DNA of 64,000 nt from an uncultured Mucilaginibacter sp. (GCA_903866915.1 CAIPPO010000087.1:1-64000); one strand, 5' to 3'. Numbered from the stretch's first letter, positions 37,658-46,776 are shown. Numbers and translations: made by a program. The notes: a model not told the origin generated them from the letters alone.

Positions 37658-38839
37658 TCAGTTCAATTTTTGGTAAGTTTTCCACCAAAGATCGGGCATT
37701 TCACCGGCGACTGCCGTCTTATAGTCGTCATAGCGGCAAGGCACCAGGTGGAAGCGCTCATTAGCAGAACCCGTTGTTGGATAGGGCACCTGCATCCACC
37801 ACCGATCTGACTTTTTGCTTTTCACAAAGATAACCTCATGATCTTCGTGTTTCAAACTTGTTTTGTAAATGAGGTATTGCGATTTAGGGTTAAGCGGAAA
37901 ATCTTTTTTCCGATTATAAAACCCATCAATAAAATACCAAATCATTTGTGCCAGCAGGGTAGCGGTTTGACCGTTGCTGTCAAAAGCGGGGTTAAATTCG
38001 TAAAAACCTATAGAACTCAACTTATCGTTAAAACCGGCATACCGGGCAATCTGGCAGGCCTCCTCGCCATAAAAACCGTTGGGGGAAGCATTGGCATTGC
38101 CCGCTGCATCTGATGACCTGACGGCACCAATATCAAAACTAACCATGTTCGCATTGCGGATAACAGGCTCTGCTACGGCTACTGTACCACTAACTTCACC
38201 AAGCCGATGGACATCAAAATAGAGTTTATCCATCACCCGCAAACTTTGCTGACTTGTAAAATAGGTTTGAAAGCCCAGATTGCTGTAATTGAACAGGTAA
38301 TTAGGCTCGTGTAAAAAAATCTTGTTCAGATAGCTAAGGGATGTGGTTTCAATTGTATCGATAAATGCGTCGTCATCCAGGTCAAAGCGCGGATCGACGA
38401 TAACCAGATCAACTTTTAGTTCCAATTCTTCATATGCAAGGTACTGTGCATAAGTCAAATCCTGCCCTCCGCCAATAATTACCGGTAAAATGTCTTTGCG
38501 GATCAGCTCATTAACAACTGTTTTGACAGCAAAGTAAGTATCCGTAACAACCGCTCCCTGTTTGATGTTACCAAGGTCGACGATGCGGGTTTTGTAGCTG
38601 CCTTCAAACAAAGCGTACAAACGCTCGCGCACATAATCGGGGCCCAGCGCACAACCCGGATTGTTGATAGCGTTTCGGTCGTCCTGTACACCAATGATTG
38701 CGATGTCTGCCTTCTCATCCAGATCAGGAAACGTTGTAGTAAACAGCCTGATCCGCTCGCCCAGTTGGCTGTTGAAATACCCGGTTTTCGGGGTTATCGC
38801 ATCCAGGTTTATCGGCGTAAAAAAGTCGGATAAAGACAT
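37658..38839 (-). CDS. Arginase/formiminoglutamase-fold protein with degenerate metal site
   Basis: 393 residues with the ureohydrolase fold: IIGVQDDRNAINNPGCALGPDYVRE at the start, IIGGGQDLTYAQY, DLVIVDPRFDLDDD, and NMVSFDIGAVRSSDA. In true arginases and formiminoglutamases these read GG(G/D)H, DAHxD and DxD. Here the His of the first becomes Gln, the His of the second Arg, and the last Asp of the third Gly, so about half of the Mn ligands are missing. The C-terminal ~70 residues (DRWWMQVPYPT) are an extension. Usually annotated as formimidoylglutamase in Bacteroidota; a non-enzymatic role seems likely. Confidence 0.75.
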   Translation of the reverse strand: MSLSDFFTPINLDAITPKTGYFNSQLGERIRLFTTTFPDLDEKADIAIIGVQDDRNAINNPGCALGPDYVRERLYALFEGSYKTRIVDLGNIKQGAVVTDTYFAVKTVVNELIRKDILPVIIGGGQDLTYAQYLAYEELELKVDLVIVDPRFDLDDDAFIDTIETTSLSYLNKIFLHEPNYLFNYSNLGFQTYFTSQQSLRVMDKLYFDVHRLGEVSGTVAVAEPVIRNANMVSFDIGAVRSSDAAGNANASPNGFYGEEACQIARYAGFNDKLSSIGFYEFNPAFDSNGQTATLLAQMIWYFIDGFYNRKKDFPLNPKSQYLIYKTSLKHEDHEVIFVKSKKSDRWWMQVPYPTTGSANERFHLVPCRYDDYKTAVAGEMPDLWWKTYQKLN

Positions 38840-38905
38840 GTTGATTCGAAGATTGGGTAATTTGAAAATTTGAAAACATTAAAGATTCTTCAAAATTTCT
38901 GAAAG

Positions 38906-38913
38906 CAAACATA
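38906..38913 (-). promoter_or_regulatory. -7 promoter-like box, arginase-fold gene
   Basis: TATGTTTG on the minus strand about 67 bp before the ATG at 38839; no -33 element seen. Confidence 0.3.
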
Positions 38914-39036
38914 TTTAATTTATGATGTCTTTTGTACTAAAAATTTGAACATCTTAAATACTGCGTTTTTATGTCTGCAACAAATAGCATATTTGCGCTT
39001 AAATAATATGAATTACCTCATTTCATTTTGCATTAA

Positions 39037-40014
39037 TTGATACTGGTTACAGGAGCAACGGGTTTTTTAGGTGCAGAAGTTGCAAATCAACTGGCAGGGC
39101 AAGGTATGCGTATCCGTTGTACAAGGCGGCGCAGCTCGGCAATTCCTTCGCAGCTTAATCAGTACAAAGATCAAATTGAATGGTTTGAAGCCGATATCCT
39201 TGATATTTCAGCTTTGGACGACGCATTTGAAGGCATCACCCACGTTTACAATTGCGCTGCATTTGTATCACTCCGGCAGGTTGATAAAAAGCAAATGATA
39301 TACACCAATGTAAACGGCACAGCAAACATCGTAAATCTTTGCCTGGTAAATGATTGCCGCCTGGTTCATGTGAGTTCTGTTGCTGCAGTTGGCCAGGCCA
39401 AACCAGGCTTGTTAACCAGCGAAAAAGATCAATTAGATCAGGCTTTGGAAACAGATGGGTATGCTATTTCAAAATTAGAAAGTGAGATGGAAGTGTGGCG
39501 CGGCATCGCCGAAGGCATGAGTGCGGTGATCGTAAACCCTTCAATTATCATTGGACCGAGCGCAGGTACTGCAGGAAGCGGCGCCTTGTTTAAAGTTGTG
39601 CAAAACGGCCTCAAATTTTACACCGCAGGCGGAATGGGCTTTGTTGATGTTGAAGACGTGGCGACCTGCATGATTAAATTAATGGCTGCCAATATAACCG
39701 GTGAGCGATATATAATAAGCGCCGAAAATATCTCGTATAAAGAAATTACGCAACGGATAGCTACTTGCTTTGGCGTTAAGCCGCCATCAATTGCGGCAAA
39801 CTCATGGATGATGGAACTCGCCTGGCGGGCTGCTGCATTTACAGGTTTATTTAATGGGGGTTCTCCCGGCATAGATAAGGTTTCCGCACAGGCAGCGTCC
39901 CTGGTCAGGGCGTTTGACAACAGCAAGATCAGGAAGGCTATCGATTTCAAATTCAAGCCGCTTGACGACTCTATCAAAGCTATTTGCGCGGCCTTAGGTA
40001 AAACAGCGGTTTAA
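39037..40014 (+). CDS. NAD(P)-dependent epimerase/dehydratase family protein
   Basis: 325-residue extended short-chain dehydrogenase. It begins directly with the Rossmann motif ILVTGATGFLGAEVANQL; an in-frame TAA precedes the TTG at 39037, so UUG is the only plausible start. TRRRSS after the second strand suggests NADP preference. VHVSSVAAVG and YAISKLESE give the Ser-Tyr-x3-Lys catalytic set. Related to dihydroflavonol-reductase-like proteins; substrate unknown. Divergent from the arginase-fold gene. Confidence 0.85.
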   Translation: MILVTGATGFLGAEVANQLAGQGMRIRCTRRRSSAIPSQLNQYKDQIEWFEADILDISALDDAFEGITHVYNCAAFVSLRQVDKKQMIYTNVNGTANIVNLCLVNDCRLVHVSSVAAVGQAKPGLLTSEKDQLDQALETDGYAISKLESEMEVWRGIAEGMSAVIVNPSIIIGPSAGTAGSGALFKVVQNGLKFYTAGGMGFVDVEDVATCMIKLMAANITGERYIISAENISYKEITQRIATCFGVKPPSIAANSWMMELAWRAAAFTGLFNGGSPGIDKVSAQAASLVRAFDNSKIRKAIDFKFKPLDDSIKAICAALGKTAV

Positions 40015-40082
40015 ATTTCATCTTAGACGAACCTGCTCTGTTCGTTTCTTTTCTATAATTTTGGATTTTGAATGAGCCTTCT

Positions 40083-40556
40083 ATGAAAAGGTTATTATTT
40101 GTTAGTTTATGCTTTTTCTGCGGTTGTGTAGTGTCATCAACGCAGCAACGCGAGGCAGACGCCGCTGTCCAACACTATACTGAAGATCTTTTTGATCACC
40201 CAAAGTACCTTGTTCCGGTCGGTTTTTCAGCCCTGGAGAAAAAAAGATACATCACAGCGCTTGACTCCTCGCTTAATTACGCCCATATACAGGATGGAGA
40301 ATATAAAAAAATGGAGCACTATGTCGATAGCGAAAATTACCAGCGTCCCGATCGTGCATCGCAAAATATCAAACAACTTGACAGTATTGAAAAAGAACGA
40401 CTGTACTATTATGTGCTTGACTTTTCGTTTAGAATCGATTCGTTTGGGCATAAAAAACTAAAAAAATACCATTTCGAGCTCGACACGGCCTTTCGTGTCA
40501 CTAAAGCCACTGATATTAGTTACGGCAGGAATACGCCACCACCGGCTCCCAAATAA
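40083..40556 (+). CDS. Lipoprotein of unknown function
   Basis: 157 residues from ATG 40083 (MKRLLFVSLCFFCGC); the ORF track's TTG adds five residues. The N-terminus is a short hydrophobic signal ending in FCGC, a plausible lipobox Cys. The mature part is Lys/Asp/Tyr-rich with no recognisable domain (ALDSSLNYAHIQDGEYKKM and LDTAFRVTKATDI). I cannot assign a family. It is 68 bp after the epimerase. Confidence 0.6.
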   Translation: MKRLLFVSLCFFCGCVVSSTQQREADAAVQHYTEDLFDHPKYLVPVGFSALEKKRYITALDSSLNYAHIQDGEYKKMEHYVDSENYQRPDRASQNIKQLDSIEKERLYYYVLDFSFRIDSFGHKKLKKYHFELDTAFRVTKATDISYGRNTPPPAPK

Positions 40557-40799
40557 ACTGTCAATTAAAATGAACACTGCGGTGAATGGTGTAAACAATG
40601 TATTTTTTCAATGCTTGTACTTAACCGCCCGTGTGTTCAATCTAATTTGTTGTGAACTAAAAAACACAACGTGTAATTGATACACTAAATTGGTGCTGAA
40701 TAAACAATAACTAACCAAAATTTTGCACCTTTGTAGCGCTTGCCCGCTAATATCCAGCACATCATCCGGATTATAGCGGTTCCTTTACCTGAATAAAGC

Positions 40800-42092
40800 A
40801 TGGACCAATATTTTATCATCGATTTCGACAGCACTTTTACGCAGGTAGAGGCTCTGGACGAACTTGCGCGTATTTCGCTGCGGAAACATCCGGATCGCGA
40901 AAAGATCTATAAACAGATCGAAGATTATACTAATGCCGCTATGGAGGGGAAACTTTCCTTCAGCGAGAGTCTGGCTGCCAGGGTAAAATTACTGGAGGCA
41001 AACCGCGACCACCTGAAGCAATTAATTACGCACCTTAAGAAAAAGGTATCCACCTCATTTTCGAGGAACAGCAATTTTTTCAAGCAGCATCAGGATAACG
41101 TATATATCGTATCAGGCGGATTTAAAGAATTTATTACACCTGTAGTTACCGATTACTTCATTAAAAAAGAAAATATTTACGCCAATACTTTTGTATTCGA
41201 CGAGCAAGACAATATTATCGGCTACGACCGTGAGAACCCGCTTTCGCAAGAAGGTGGCAAGGTTAAGCTGTTAAAACAGATGGGCTTGCAGGGCGAAATT
41301 TTTGGTATTGGTGATGGCTATTCTGATTTCCAGTTAAAGGAATCAGGAATGATTAAAAAATTCTTTGCTTTTACTGAAAATATCGAACGGAAATCGGTAG
41401 CAGAAAAAGCCGATCATGTTACGCCAAGTTTTGACGAGTTCCTTTACATTAACAAACTGCCACGCGCTATATCTTACCCTAAAAATCGCATCAAATGCCT
41501 TGTTGTGGGTCAGGTAGACGAGGAGGCAATTGAACAGATGCGCAAGGAAGGTTACGATATCAGGCATAAAGAAAGCATAGAAGAGAAATACCTGGAGGAA
41601 GCCGGCGTACTTTTGTGCGACGAAGACAACCAACCCACACCTGAACATTTAGAAAATGCAGGGCGCCTAAAAGTTATCGGTATCTTAGGTCGCGTATCGG
41701 GACGGCGGTTATCAGAAACTGCCTGCGAAAACGGGATTATCATTTTCGATGACCCGAAATATAATCCACGCAACGTCGACTTCATTCCAAAACGGATAAT
41801 TGGGTTTATGAATGAGGGTAAAACGCATATGAGCTGTAACTTTCCCGATCTGCAGCCCCCGCGTAATGATAGCGCTCACCGGATCATCCATATTCATACC
41901 AATGTTCCCGGTATACTTGCACAAATTAATGAGGTTTTTGCCCGCCATAACATCAATATTGTTGGTGAATTCCTGGTTACCAATGCGCAGATCGGCTATG
42001 TAATTACCGACGTACATGCCGGCTATAGCAACCGCGTACTGAACGAGTTAAAAGCGATCGATCATACAATCAAATTTAGGTTGTTGTATTAA
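40800..42092 (+). CDS. HAD phosphoserine-phosphatase-like protein fused to NAD-domain-deleted SerA remnant and ACT domain
   Basis: 430 residues. Residues 1-215 are an HAD-IB phosphatase like SerB: DFDST at 8-12 (nucleophile Asp), VSGGF near 105, and GIGDGYSDFQ near 173. Residues ~225-330 resemble the outer half of the SerA substrate-binding domain (IKCLVVGQVDEEAIEQM, LKVIGILG), but the Rossmann NAD-binding domain with its GxGxxG is absent. Residues ~345-430 match the end of SerA and its ACT domain (HRIIHIHTNVPGILAQINEVF). Many Bacteroidota encode ~630-residue SerB-SerA fusions; this looks like an in-frame loss of the dehydrogenase. Probably a serine-responsive phosphatase (inference). Confidence 0.8.
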   Translation: MDQYFIIDFDSTFTQVEALDELARISLRKHPDREKIYKQIEDYTNAAMEGKLSFSESLAARVKLLEANRDHLKQLITHLKKKVSTSFSRNSNFFKQHQDNVYIVSGGFKEFITPVVTDYFIKKENIYANTFVFDEQDNIIGYDRENPLSQEGGKVKLLKQMGLQGEIFGIGDGYSDFQLKESGMIKKFFAFTENIERKSVAEKADHVTPSFDEFLYINKLPRAISYPKNRIKCLVVGQVDEEAIEQMRKEGYDIRHKESIEEKYLEEAGVLLCDEDNQPTPEHLENAGRLKVIGILGRVSGRRLSETACENGIIIFDDPKYNPRNVDFIPKRIIGFMNEGKTHMSCNFPDLQPPRNDSAHRIIHIHTNVPGILAQINEVFARHNINIVGEFLVTNAQIGYVITDVHAGYSNRVLNELKAIDHTIKFRLLY

Positions 42093-42754
42093 ATGAAGCC
42101 TGGAAAATGGTTTGGTGTAACTACGGTGCTCGCGGTTACCTAATGTTCACGTAAAACACCCTGTTACTACCTGTTCTAACCCCAAAATGCACTGTTCTAC
42201 AGCTGTTTATTCGCAAAAAAAGGCCGGTGCGTATCCGGTCGTTTGAACGGTTTTTTGCAAGTTATTGGCAAGCAGGCGATTAGGTGTTCAAAATGACACG
42301 TCCGACCGGAAATTGCAAATGACTGATAATCAATGTATTGAACAGCCAAATGCCGAAATATTTCCGGTCGCGCCGAACAAAAGCTGTTATCGCCTCAGTA
42401 TCAATTGATTGGCTAAAAATCAACCGGTCATCTTAGAGACTATGCAATTAGCTGATTATCAGCCATAGTTTTCGCAAAAAGCGATTTTAAGGGTTTATCA
42501 TTCCCGGCAGTGTTCAAGCTACCATGTTAAGTGCTGTAAATGAATAGGTTGCGAGGCTGGCTACCGGTGACAATCAGTTTTCATAAAATACAATTGGAAC
42601 AAATCAGCGCCAAAAAAGGTATTTCGGACTCGATTTTAGAATCACTCCCGTAGGTACAGATTTGTACTGATGATGCCTATTTCGTAGATTTTGCCAAAAA
42701 GGTGGTTTTTTAACCGCCCTCAAAACGACCTTCCGGATTTTCCGACTTTCCGAC
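42093..42754. other. 662-bp intergenic region without a convincing gene
   Basis: Between convergent genes. ORFs here are short and unconvincing. It contains the inverted pair TCCGGTCG (42234-42241)/CGACCGGA (42303-42310) with inner TTTGAAC/GTTCAAA (42242-42248/42286-42292), a third TTCCGGTCG near 42362, a terminator-like hairpin at 42696-42718 and TTCCGACTTTCCGACTT simple repeats at 42732-42755. I see nothing else. Confidence 0.5.
42696..42718 (-). terminator. Candidate terminator of the universal stress protein gene
   Basis: On the minus strand GGCGGTT-AAA-AACCACC (one C-A mismatch) followed by TTTTT, 37 bp past the stop of the usp gene. Confidence 0.5.
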
Positions 42755-43216
42755 TTAAACCGGCACCACCAGCACAGCCACTTTCGAATGCCTGACCACG
42801 TGTTCGGCAACACTGCCCAGCAATAGGCGATCAAGCCCTGAACGACTGTGCGTTCCGATGACGATCAGATCGACCTTAAATTGATTGCTGTAATCGATTA
42901 TGCTTTCGGCCGCTGAGCCGTATTCGCTGAAATGACTAACTTTAAGATCCTTTGCGTATTTCTTTATTGTTCGGTCAATGATATTATCCGAAACTTCGCC
43001 TTGTATTTTTATCAATTCCGGGTCATCACCTAAACCCTGTTCAAAGGGCATACCGTTAATCAGTCCGGCATCACCGGGAGAAGAAACGATCAGTTCCTTA
43101 ATGTTCACCAGGATTACTTCCGAATGGTAATTATGCGCCAGGTCAAAGCCCCGGGCTGCAGCCTGGTCTGACTCCAGGCTTTCATCAATTGCGATCAATA
43201 TTTTGCTCAAGTTCAT
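42755..43216 (-). CDS. Universal stress protein, UspA family
   Basis: 153-residue Usp domain. It starts with ILIAIDESLESDQAAARGFDLA, and ends with the nucleotide-binding signature VIGTHSRSGLDRLLLGSVAEHVV followed by VAVLVVPV, i.e. the G-x2-G-x9-G-(S/T) pattern of ATP-binding Usp proteins. Cytoplasmic, likely induced by stress or growth arrest. Divergent from kynA with 77 bp between the starts. Confidence 0.9.
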   Translation of the reverse strand: MNLSKILIAIDESLESDQAAARGFDLAHNYHSEVILVNIKELIVSSPGDAGLINGMPFEQGLGDDPELIKIQGEVSDNIIDRTIKKYAKDLKVSHFSEYGSAAESIIDYSNQFKVDLIVIGTHSRSGLDRLLLGSVAEHVVRHSKVAVLVVPV

Positions 43217-43244
43217 CTTAATTTTTTAACAGACGACATCGGGT

Positions 43245-43275
43245 TTTGTTTCTGCATTGCAAGCTCATACCTTTG
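43245..43275 (+). promoter_or_regulatory. Promoter of kynA (TTTG-N19-TACCTTTG)
   Basis: TTTG at 43245-43248 and TACCTTTG at 43268-43275 are 19 bp apart, the textbook Bacteroidota -33/-7 arrangement, and end 18 bp before the kynA ATG. The best promoter match in the window. Confidence 0.7.
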
Positions 43276-43293
43276 ATGCTATAACACCTTCTT

Positions 43294-44244
43294 ATGAGTA
43301 TCTCTCCCGAAATAGAAAAGCGCATTACGCTGTTACAGGAAAAATATGAAGCCATGGGGCAAGACATGGTATCGTACCTCGACGGATTGCTTTATGCTGA
43401 TTTCCTGACTTATTGGGACTATATTCACCTGGATACCTTGTTAAGCCTCCAAAATCCCAAAACGCCCTTCCCCGATGAGGAGATTTTTATCATGTACCAT
43501 CAGGTAACCGAGCTCTACTTTAAAATGGCATTGCATGAGTGCCGGCAGATCACTCAAAGTCAAAATCTTCGCGCCGATTTCTTTACCACCCGCATTAAGC
43601 GCATCAATCGTTATTTCGAGTCGCTCACGCAGTCTTTCGCTATTATGGTAGATGGTATGGAGAAAGAACAATTTTTGCAGTTCCGCATGTCGCTGCTGCC
43701 ATCCAGCGGCTTTCAAAGCGGCCAATACCGGCAGATTGAGATCTATGCGACAGATTTTATTAACCTGGTAGCAAAAGACAAACGCGAAGAACTGGCAAAT
43801 GCGTCGTTTGAAGCACAGTTTGAATATATCTACTGGAAATTTGGTGCAACCGAACTGTCAACCGGAAAAAAGACCTTAACCTTGAAACAGTTCGAAAAAA
43901 AGTATGCCAGATCCTTTATCGAACTGGCAAAATCAAGCACGCTAACTAATTTCAATGCGCTGTTACTGCATTTACAACAACAGCAACAATCAACCCCGGC
44001 TTTAGAAGATGAATTGCGCAAACTGGATGCCAATGTAAATATCAACTGGCCACTGGCGCACTATAAATCGGCCGTACGCTACCTGAACCGCGAGCCTGAC
44101 GAGATCAAAGCGACCGGCGGCACCAACTGGCAAAAATACCTGCCGCCACGCTTTCAAAAGCTTATCTTTTTCCCATCACTGTGGACTGATGAAGAAAAAG
44201 AGCATTGGGGGAAAGGCTGGGTGGAGGATGCTTTGGGTTATTGA
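43294..44244 (+). CDS. kynA: Tryptophan 2,3-dioxygenase family protein
   Basis: Haem enzyme that opens the indole ring of tryptophan to N-formylkynurenine, first step of the kynurenine route. 316 residues, all-helical. Recognisable TDO stretches include GLLYADFLTYWDYIHLDTLLSLQ, DEEIFIMYHQVTELYFKMALHE and RMSLLPSSGFQSGQYRQIEI. Other kynurenine genes are not in the window, so it is a stand-alone gene. The neighbours are a universal stress gene (divergent) and ilvE (206 bp downstream). Some Bacteroidota members of this family are slightly divergent from animal TDO, so substrate needs confirmation. Confidence 0.9.
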   Translation: MSISPEIEKRITLLQEKYEAMGQDMVSYLDGLLYADFLTYWDYIHLDTLLSLQNPKTPFPDEEIFIMYHQVTELYFKMALHECRQITQSQNLRADFFTTRIKRINRYFESLTQSFAIMVDGMEKEQFLQFRMSLLPSSGFQSGQYRQIEIYATDFINLVAKDKREELANASFEAQFEYIYWKFGATELSTGKKTLTLKQFEKKYARSFIELAKSSTLTNFNALLLHLQQQQQSTPALEDELRKLDANVNINWPLAHYKSAVRYLNREPDEIKATGGTNWQKYLPPRFQKLIFFPSLWTDEEKEHWGKGWVEDALGY

Positions 44245-44254
44245 GTAATTTGGG

Positions 44255-44290
44255 CATTGGCTGTGCGTCATTGGAGCATTGGGTCATTGG
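44255..44290. repeat. Short repeat CATTGG x4
   Basis: CATTGG at 44255, 44269, 44277 and 44285, mostly as G(T/C)CATTGG, after the kynA stop. Resembles GTCATTAG units near 62072. Nearby, GTCTGT-TGACT-ACAGAC (44303-44319) is a perfect small hairpin. Confidence 0.55.
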
Positions 44291-44450
44291 CTATCGACTA
44301 TGGTCTGTTGACTACAGACAATAAACCAGGAACAATATTCGTCACAAACAGGTCAATATCACCCATATACCATGATCCATGAGCTGTGAACTATGAACTT
44401 TCAGCCAAAATGGCTAAATTGCCACTTTCTGCAACCAATACACTAAGGCC

Positions 44451-45518
44451 ATGACTGAGACGCTCGACATCAAAATCACTAAAACCAATCATTCGCGTTT
44501 AGCGCAAACTGATTTTAATAACCTGCCCTTCGGAAAAATATTTACCGACCACATGTTGCTGGCCGATTATGCTGATGGCGAATGGAAAAACTTCGAGATA
44601 GTCCCTTATGGCGAGATTGGTTTGAGTCCTGCAATTTCTGCTTTGCACTATGGGCAGGCATTTTTTGAAGGCATCAAAGCCTACAAACATGCCGACGGTA
44701 AGGTATCCGTATTCAGACCTGACAAAAATGCGATCCGTTTTAACAAATCTGCCGAACGTCTATGCATGCCGGCATTACCTGAAGAAATATTTGTTCAAAG
44801 CATAGCAGCGCTGGTTGATTTGGAGCGCGACTGGATACCTTCGGCACCGAACCATTCGCTTTACATCCGGCCGGCAATGTTCGCTACCGATCCGTTTTTA
44901 GGTGTAAACCCTTCGGCCACCTATAAATATATGGTGTTAACCTGCCCTGTAGGACCCTACTTTTCAAAAACATTACGGGTTAAGATCGAAGAAAAATACA
45001 CCCGTGCTGCCGAAGGGGGTTTTGGCTACGCTAAAGCTGCCGGCAATTATGGCGGCGCTATGCTTCCCGGCAAAAAAGCTGTAGAAGAAGGTTTTGACCA
45101 ATTGATCTGGACCGACGGAAAAGAACATCAATTTATTGAAGAAATGGGTGCAGCCAACGTAATGTTTGTACTTGACGGCAAACTGATCACGCCTTCGCTG
45201 GAGCTGCAAACCATACTCGACGGCGTAACCCGCGACACGGTAATTGCGCTGGCTAACGATTGGGGCTTCCCGGTTGAACAACGCCGTATATCAGTTGCTG
45301 AGATTATAGCTGGTGCAAAGAGCGGTGCCTTATCAGATGCCTTCGGAGCTGGCACTGCTGCTACTATTGCACCGGTAGGTTCAATAAGCTACCACGGAGA
45401 GGAATATTTCCTGAGTGACCCCAAAACACGTGAATTTTCGCAAAAGGTACTGCACACGCTGGATGGCATTCGCTACGGTAGATCTGAAGATCCGCACGGT
45501 TGGAATTATATTGTTTGA
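44451..45518 (+). CDS. ilvE: Branched-chain-amino-acid aminotransferase
   Basis: PLP enzyme that interconverts Leu, Ile and Val with their 2-keto acids. 355 residues, type II (eukaryote-like) BCAT. Characteristic stretches: ALHYGQAFFEGIKAYKH, VFRPDKNAIRFNKSAERLCMP, YIRPAMFATDPFLGVNPS, GFGYAKAAGNYGGAML with the PLP-binding Lys, FIEEMGAANVMFVL, and SDAFGAGTAATIAPVGSISY. Length and motifs are complete. Its stop is 36 bp from the end of the convergent phosphoesterase gene. Confidence 0.95.
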   Translation: MTETLDIKITKTNHSRLAQTDFNNLPFGKIFTDHMLLADYADGEWKNFEIVPYGEIGLSPAISALHYGQAFFEGIKAYKHADGKVSVFRPDKNAIRFNKSAERLCMPALPEEIFVQSIAALVDLERDWIPSAPNHSLYIRPAMFATDPFLGVNPSATYKYMVLTCPVGPYFSKTLRVKIEEKYTRAAEGGFGYAKAAGNYGGAMLPGKKAVEEGFDQLIWTDGKEHQFIEEMGAANVMFVLDGKLITPSLELQTILDGVTRDTVIALANDWGFPVEQRRISVAEIIAGAKSGALSDAFGAGTAATIAPVGSISYHGEEYFLSDPKTREFSQKVLHTLDGIRYGRSEDPHGWNYIV

Positions 45519-45554
45519 AACAAGATCAATTTGCACTAACCGGGCCGGCGCCTT

Positions 45555-46760
45555 TCAATTTACTTTCAGCGGAACTGTTAAGCTTTTTCCGAAGACTACC
45601 TTTTGATCCCGATCAGATGGCTTACTGTTCCACAAACATTCGCGAACAGTTAGGTCTTGTGTTTGAGGGTCAAATGTGATCAACTGAAAAGACAGCAAGG
45701 TCTCATCCTTTGCCGAGTATTTACCCTTCATGGGCGAATCAACCCGAAATACATTCAGATTGACATCATTATCCGGACCATGGTAAACATAAAACTCGTT
45801 CCAGTTGCTATTACCGTGGAAATAGGCTTTGATGTTCGGGTGTAATTTCAAAAATTTAACAAACCCACGTTGTTCTAACACCGTTGCGCCATCATCTTTC
45901 GATGCCACGGCACCTTCTTTATAATGCTCCTCAACCAAATTCTCAAATCTGTTTTGCGTCGTCATGTTATAAGGCGGCAGCGGATTGGTAAAATGTTTGG
46001 ATTCGCATTCGGGCTGATCATGGGTAACGATAACCACCGGGGTTTTTAATGCCACCGAATCCAGATCCTTCTGCATCCAGATACGTTCAGCCGAATCGGC
46101 CCAAAGCGTGATAAACATAAAATGTATACCGTGCAGATTACGCGAATAATTGATCTTATCGGTAACGTAGTTGTAGTTAGCAACGGTAAGCGGAATTTTC
46201 GGTTTAATCATTAAGTTATAAATACCCACCATCGAACATGGGTCGGTTGCGGGTTTCATTACACGGGCATATCCAATAGCATTAGAAATATCGTGATTGC
46301 CCGGAACCATTAAAAGTTGGGTAGGCTTTCCATTAGGAGCGTTTAGCTGTAACTGTTGCCTATATGCTGTTTCAAACTGCATCCAGGATGCAGCGGCACT
46401 TTGCACAGGCGGCTCCATTCGGTTGGCAATATCGCCTGCTTCAATCAAATAATCTACCGCACCCACTTTTTTACCGGCTGCTATCCCATTATCGCCAGGT
46501 AAAACCATGGCTGGCAGGGTATTCATTTGGGCTATCATTGCTGCGTTAACTTTGTAACTGGCAACATTGGAATCCCCTCTGAAATTTGCGCGGCTAATAC
46601 CAAAATGAGCATCAGAAGTAAAGATGATATTAACAACCGACGACTTTTTATTCTGGCTATATGCATGGAAATTTAAAGTGAATATCCCCAGTAGGCATAG
46701 CAAAGCATTACTCATTGTAAATGTTTGGCTTCGGTCAGAATGTTTTTGAGTGTTACTCAT
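45555..46760 (-). CDS. Exported calcineurin-like metallophosphoesterase
   Basis: 401 residues from ATG 46760, or 386 from ATG 46715 which directly precedes a signal-like segment (LLCLLGIFTLNFHAYSQ). The two-metal phosphoesterase motifs appear in order: FTSDAHFGI, LIEAGDIANR, VPGNHDIS, VTHDQPEC, and AYFHGNSNWNE. An extracytoplasmic phosphatase or phosphodiesterase acting on organic phosphate is likely. The ORF track starts 18 codons earlier and would overlap the previous gene by 38 bp. Last gene of the TonB receptor locus. Confidence 0.82.
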   Translation of the reverse strand: MSNTQKHSDRSQTFTMSNALLCLLGIFTLNFHAYSQNKKSSVVNIIFTSDAHFGISRANFRGDSNVASYKVNAAMIAQMNTLPAMVLPGDNGIAAGKKVGAVDYLIEAGDIANRMEPPVQSAAASWMQFETAYRQQLQLNAPNGKPTQLLMVPGNHDISNAIGYARVMKPATDPCSMVGIYNLMIKPKIPLTVANYNYVTDKINYSRNLHGIHFMFITLWADSAERIWMQKDLDSVALKTPVVIVTHDQPECESKHFTNPLPPYNMTTQNRFENLVEEHYKEGAVASKDDGATVLEQRGFVKFLKLHPNIKAYFHGNSNWNEFYVYHGPDNDVNLNVFRVDSPMKGKYSAKDETLLSFQLITFDPQTQDLTVRECLWNSKPSDRDQKVVFGKSLTVPLKVN

Positions 46761-46776
46761 CTTTATGGGTTTAAAT

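Noticed and set aside
40800-42092. SerB-ACT gene as a pseudogene of serA
   Set aside because: The frame is open over 430 codons, phosphatase motifs are intact and the ACT domain is well kept.
42604-42834. 76-residue minus-strand ORF upstream of 42755
   Set aside because: Trp/Cys/Arg-rich, overlaps the end of the universal stress gene and a terminator-like hairpin; no family resemblance.
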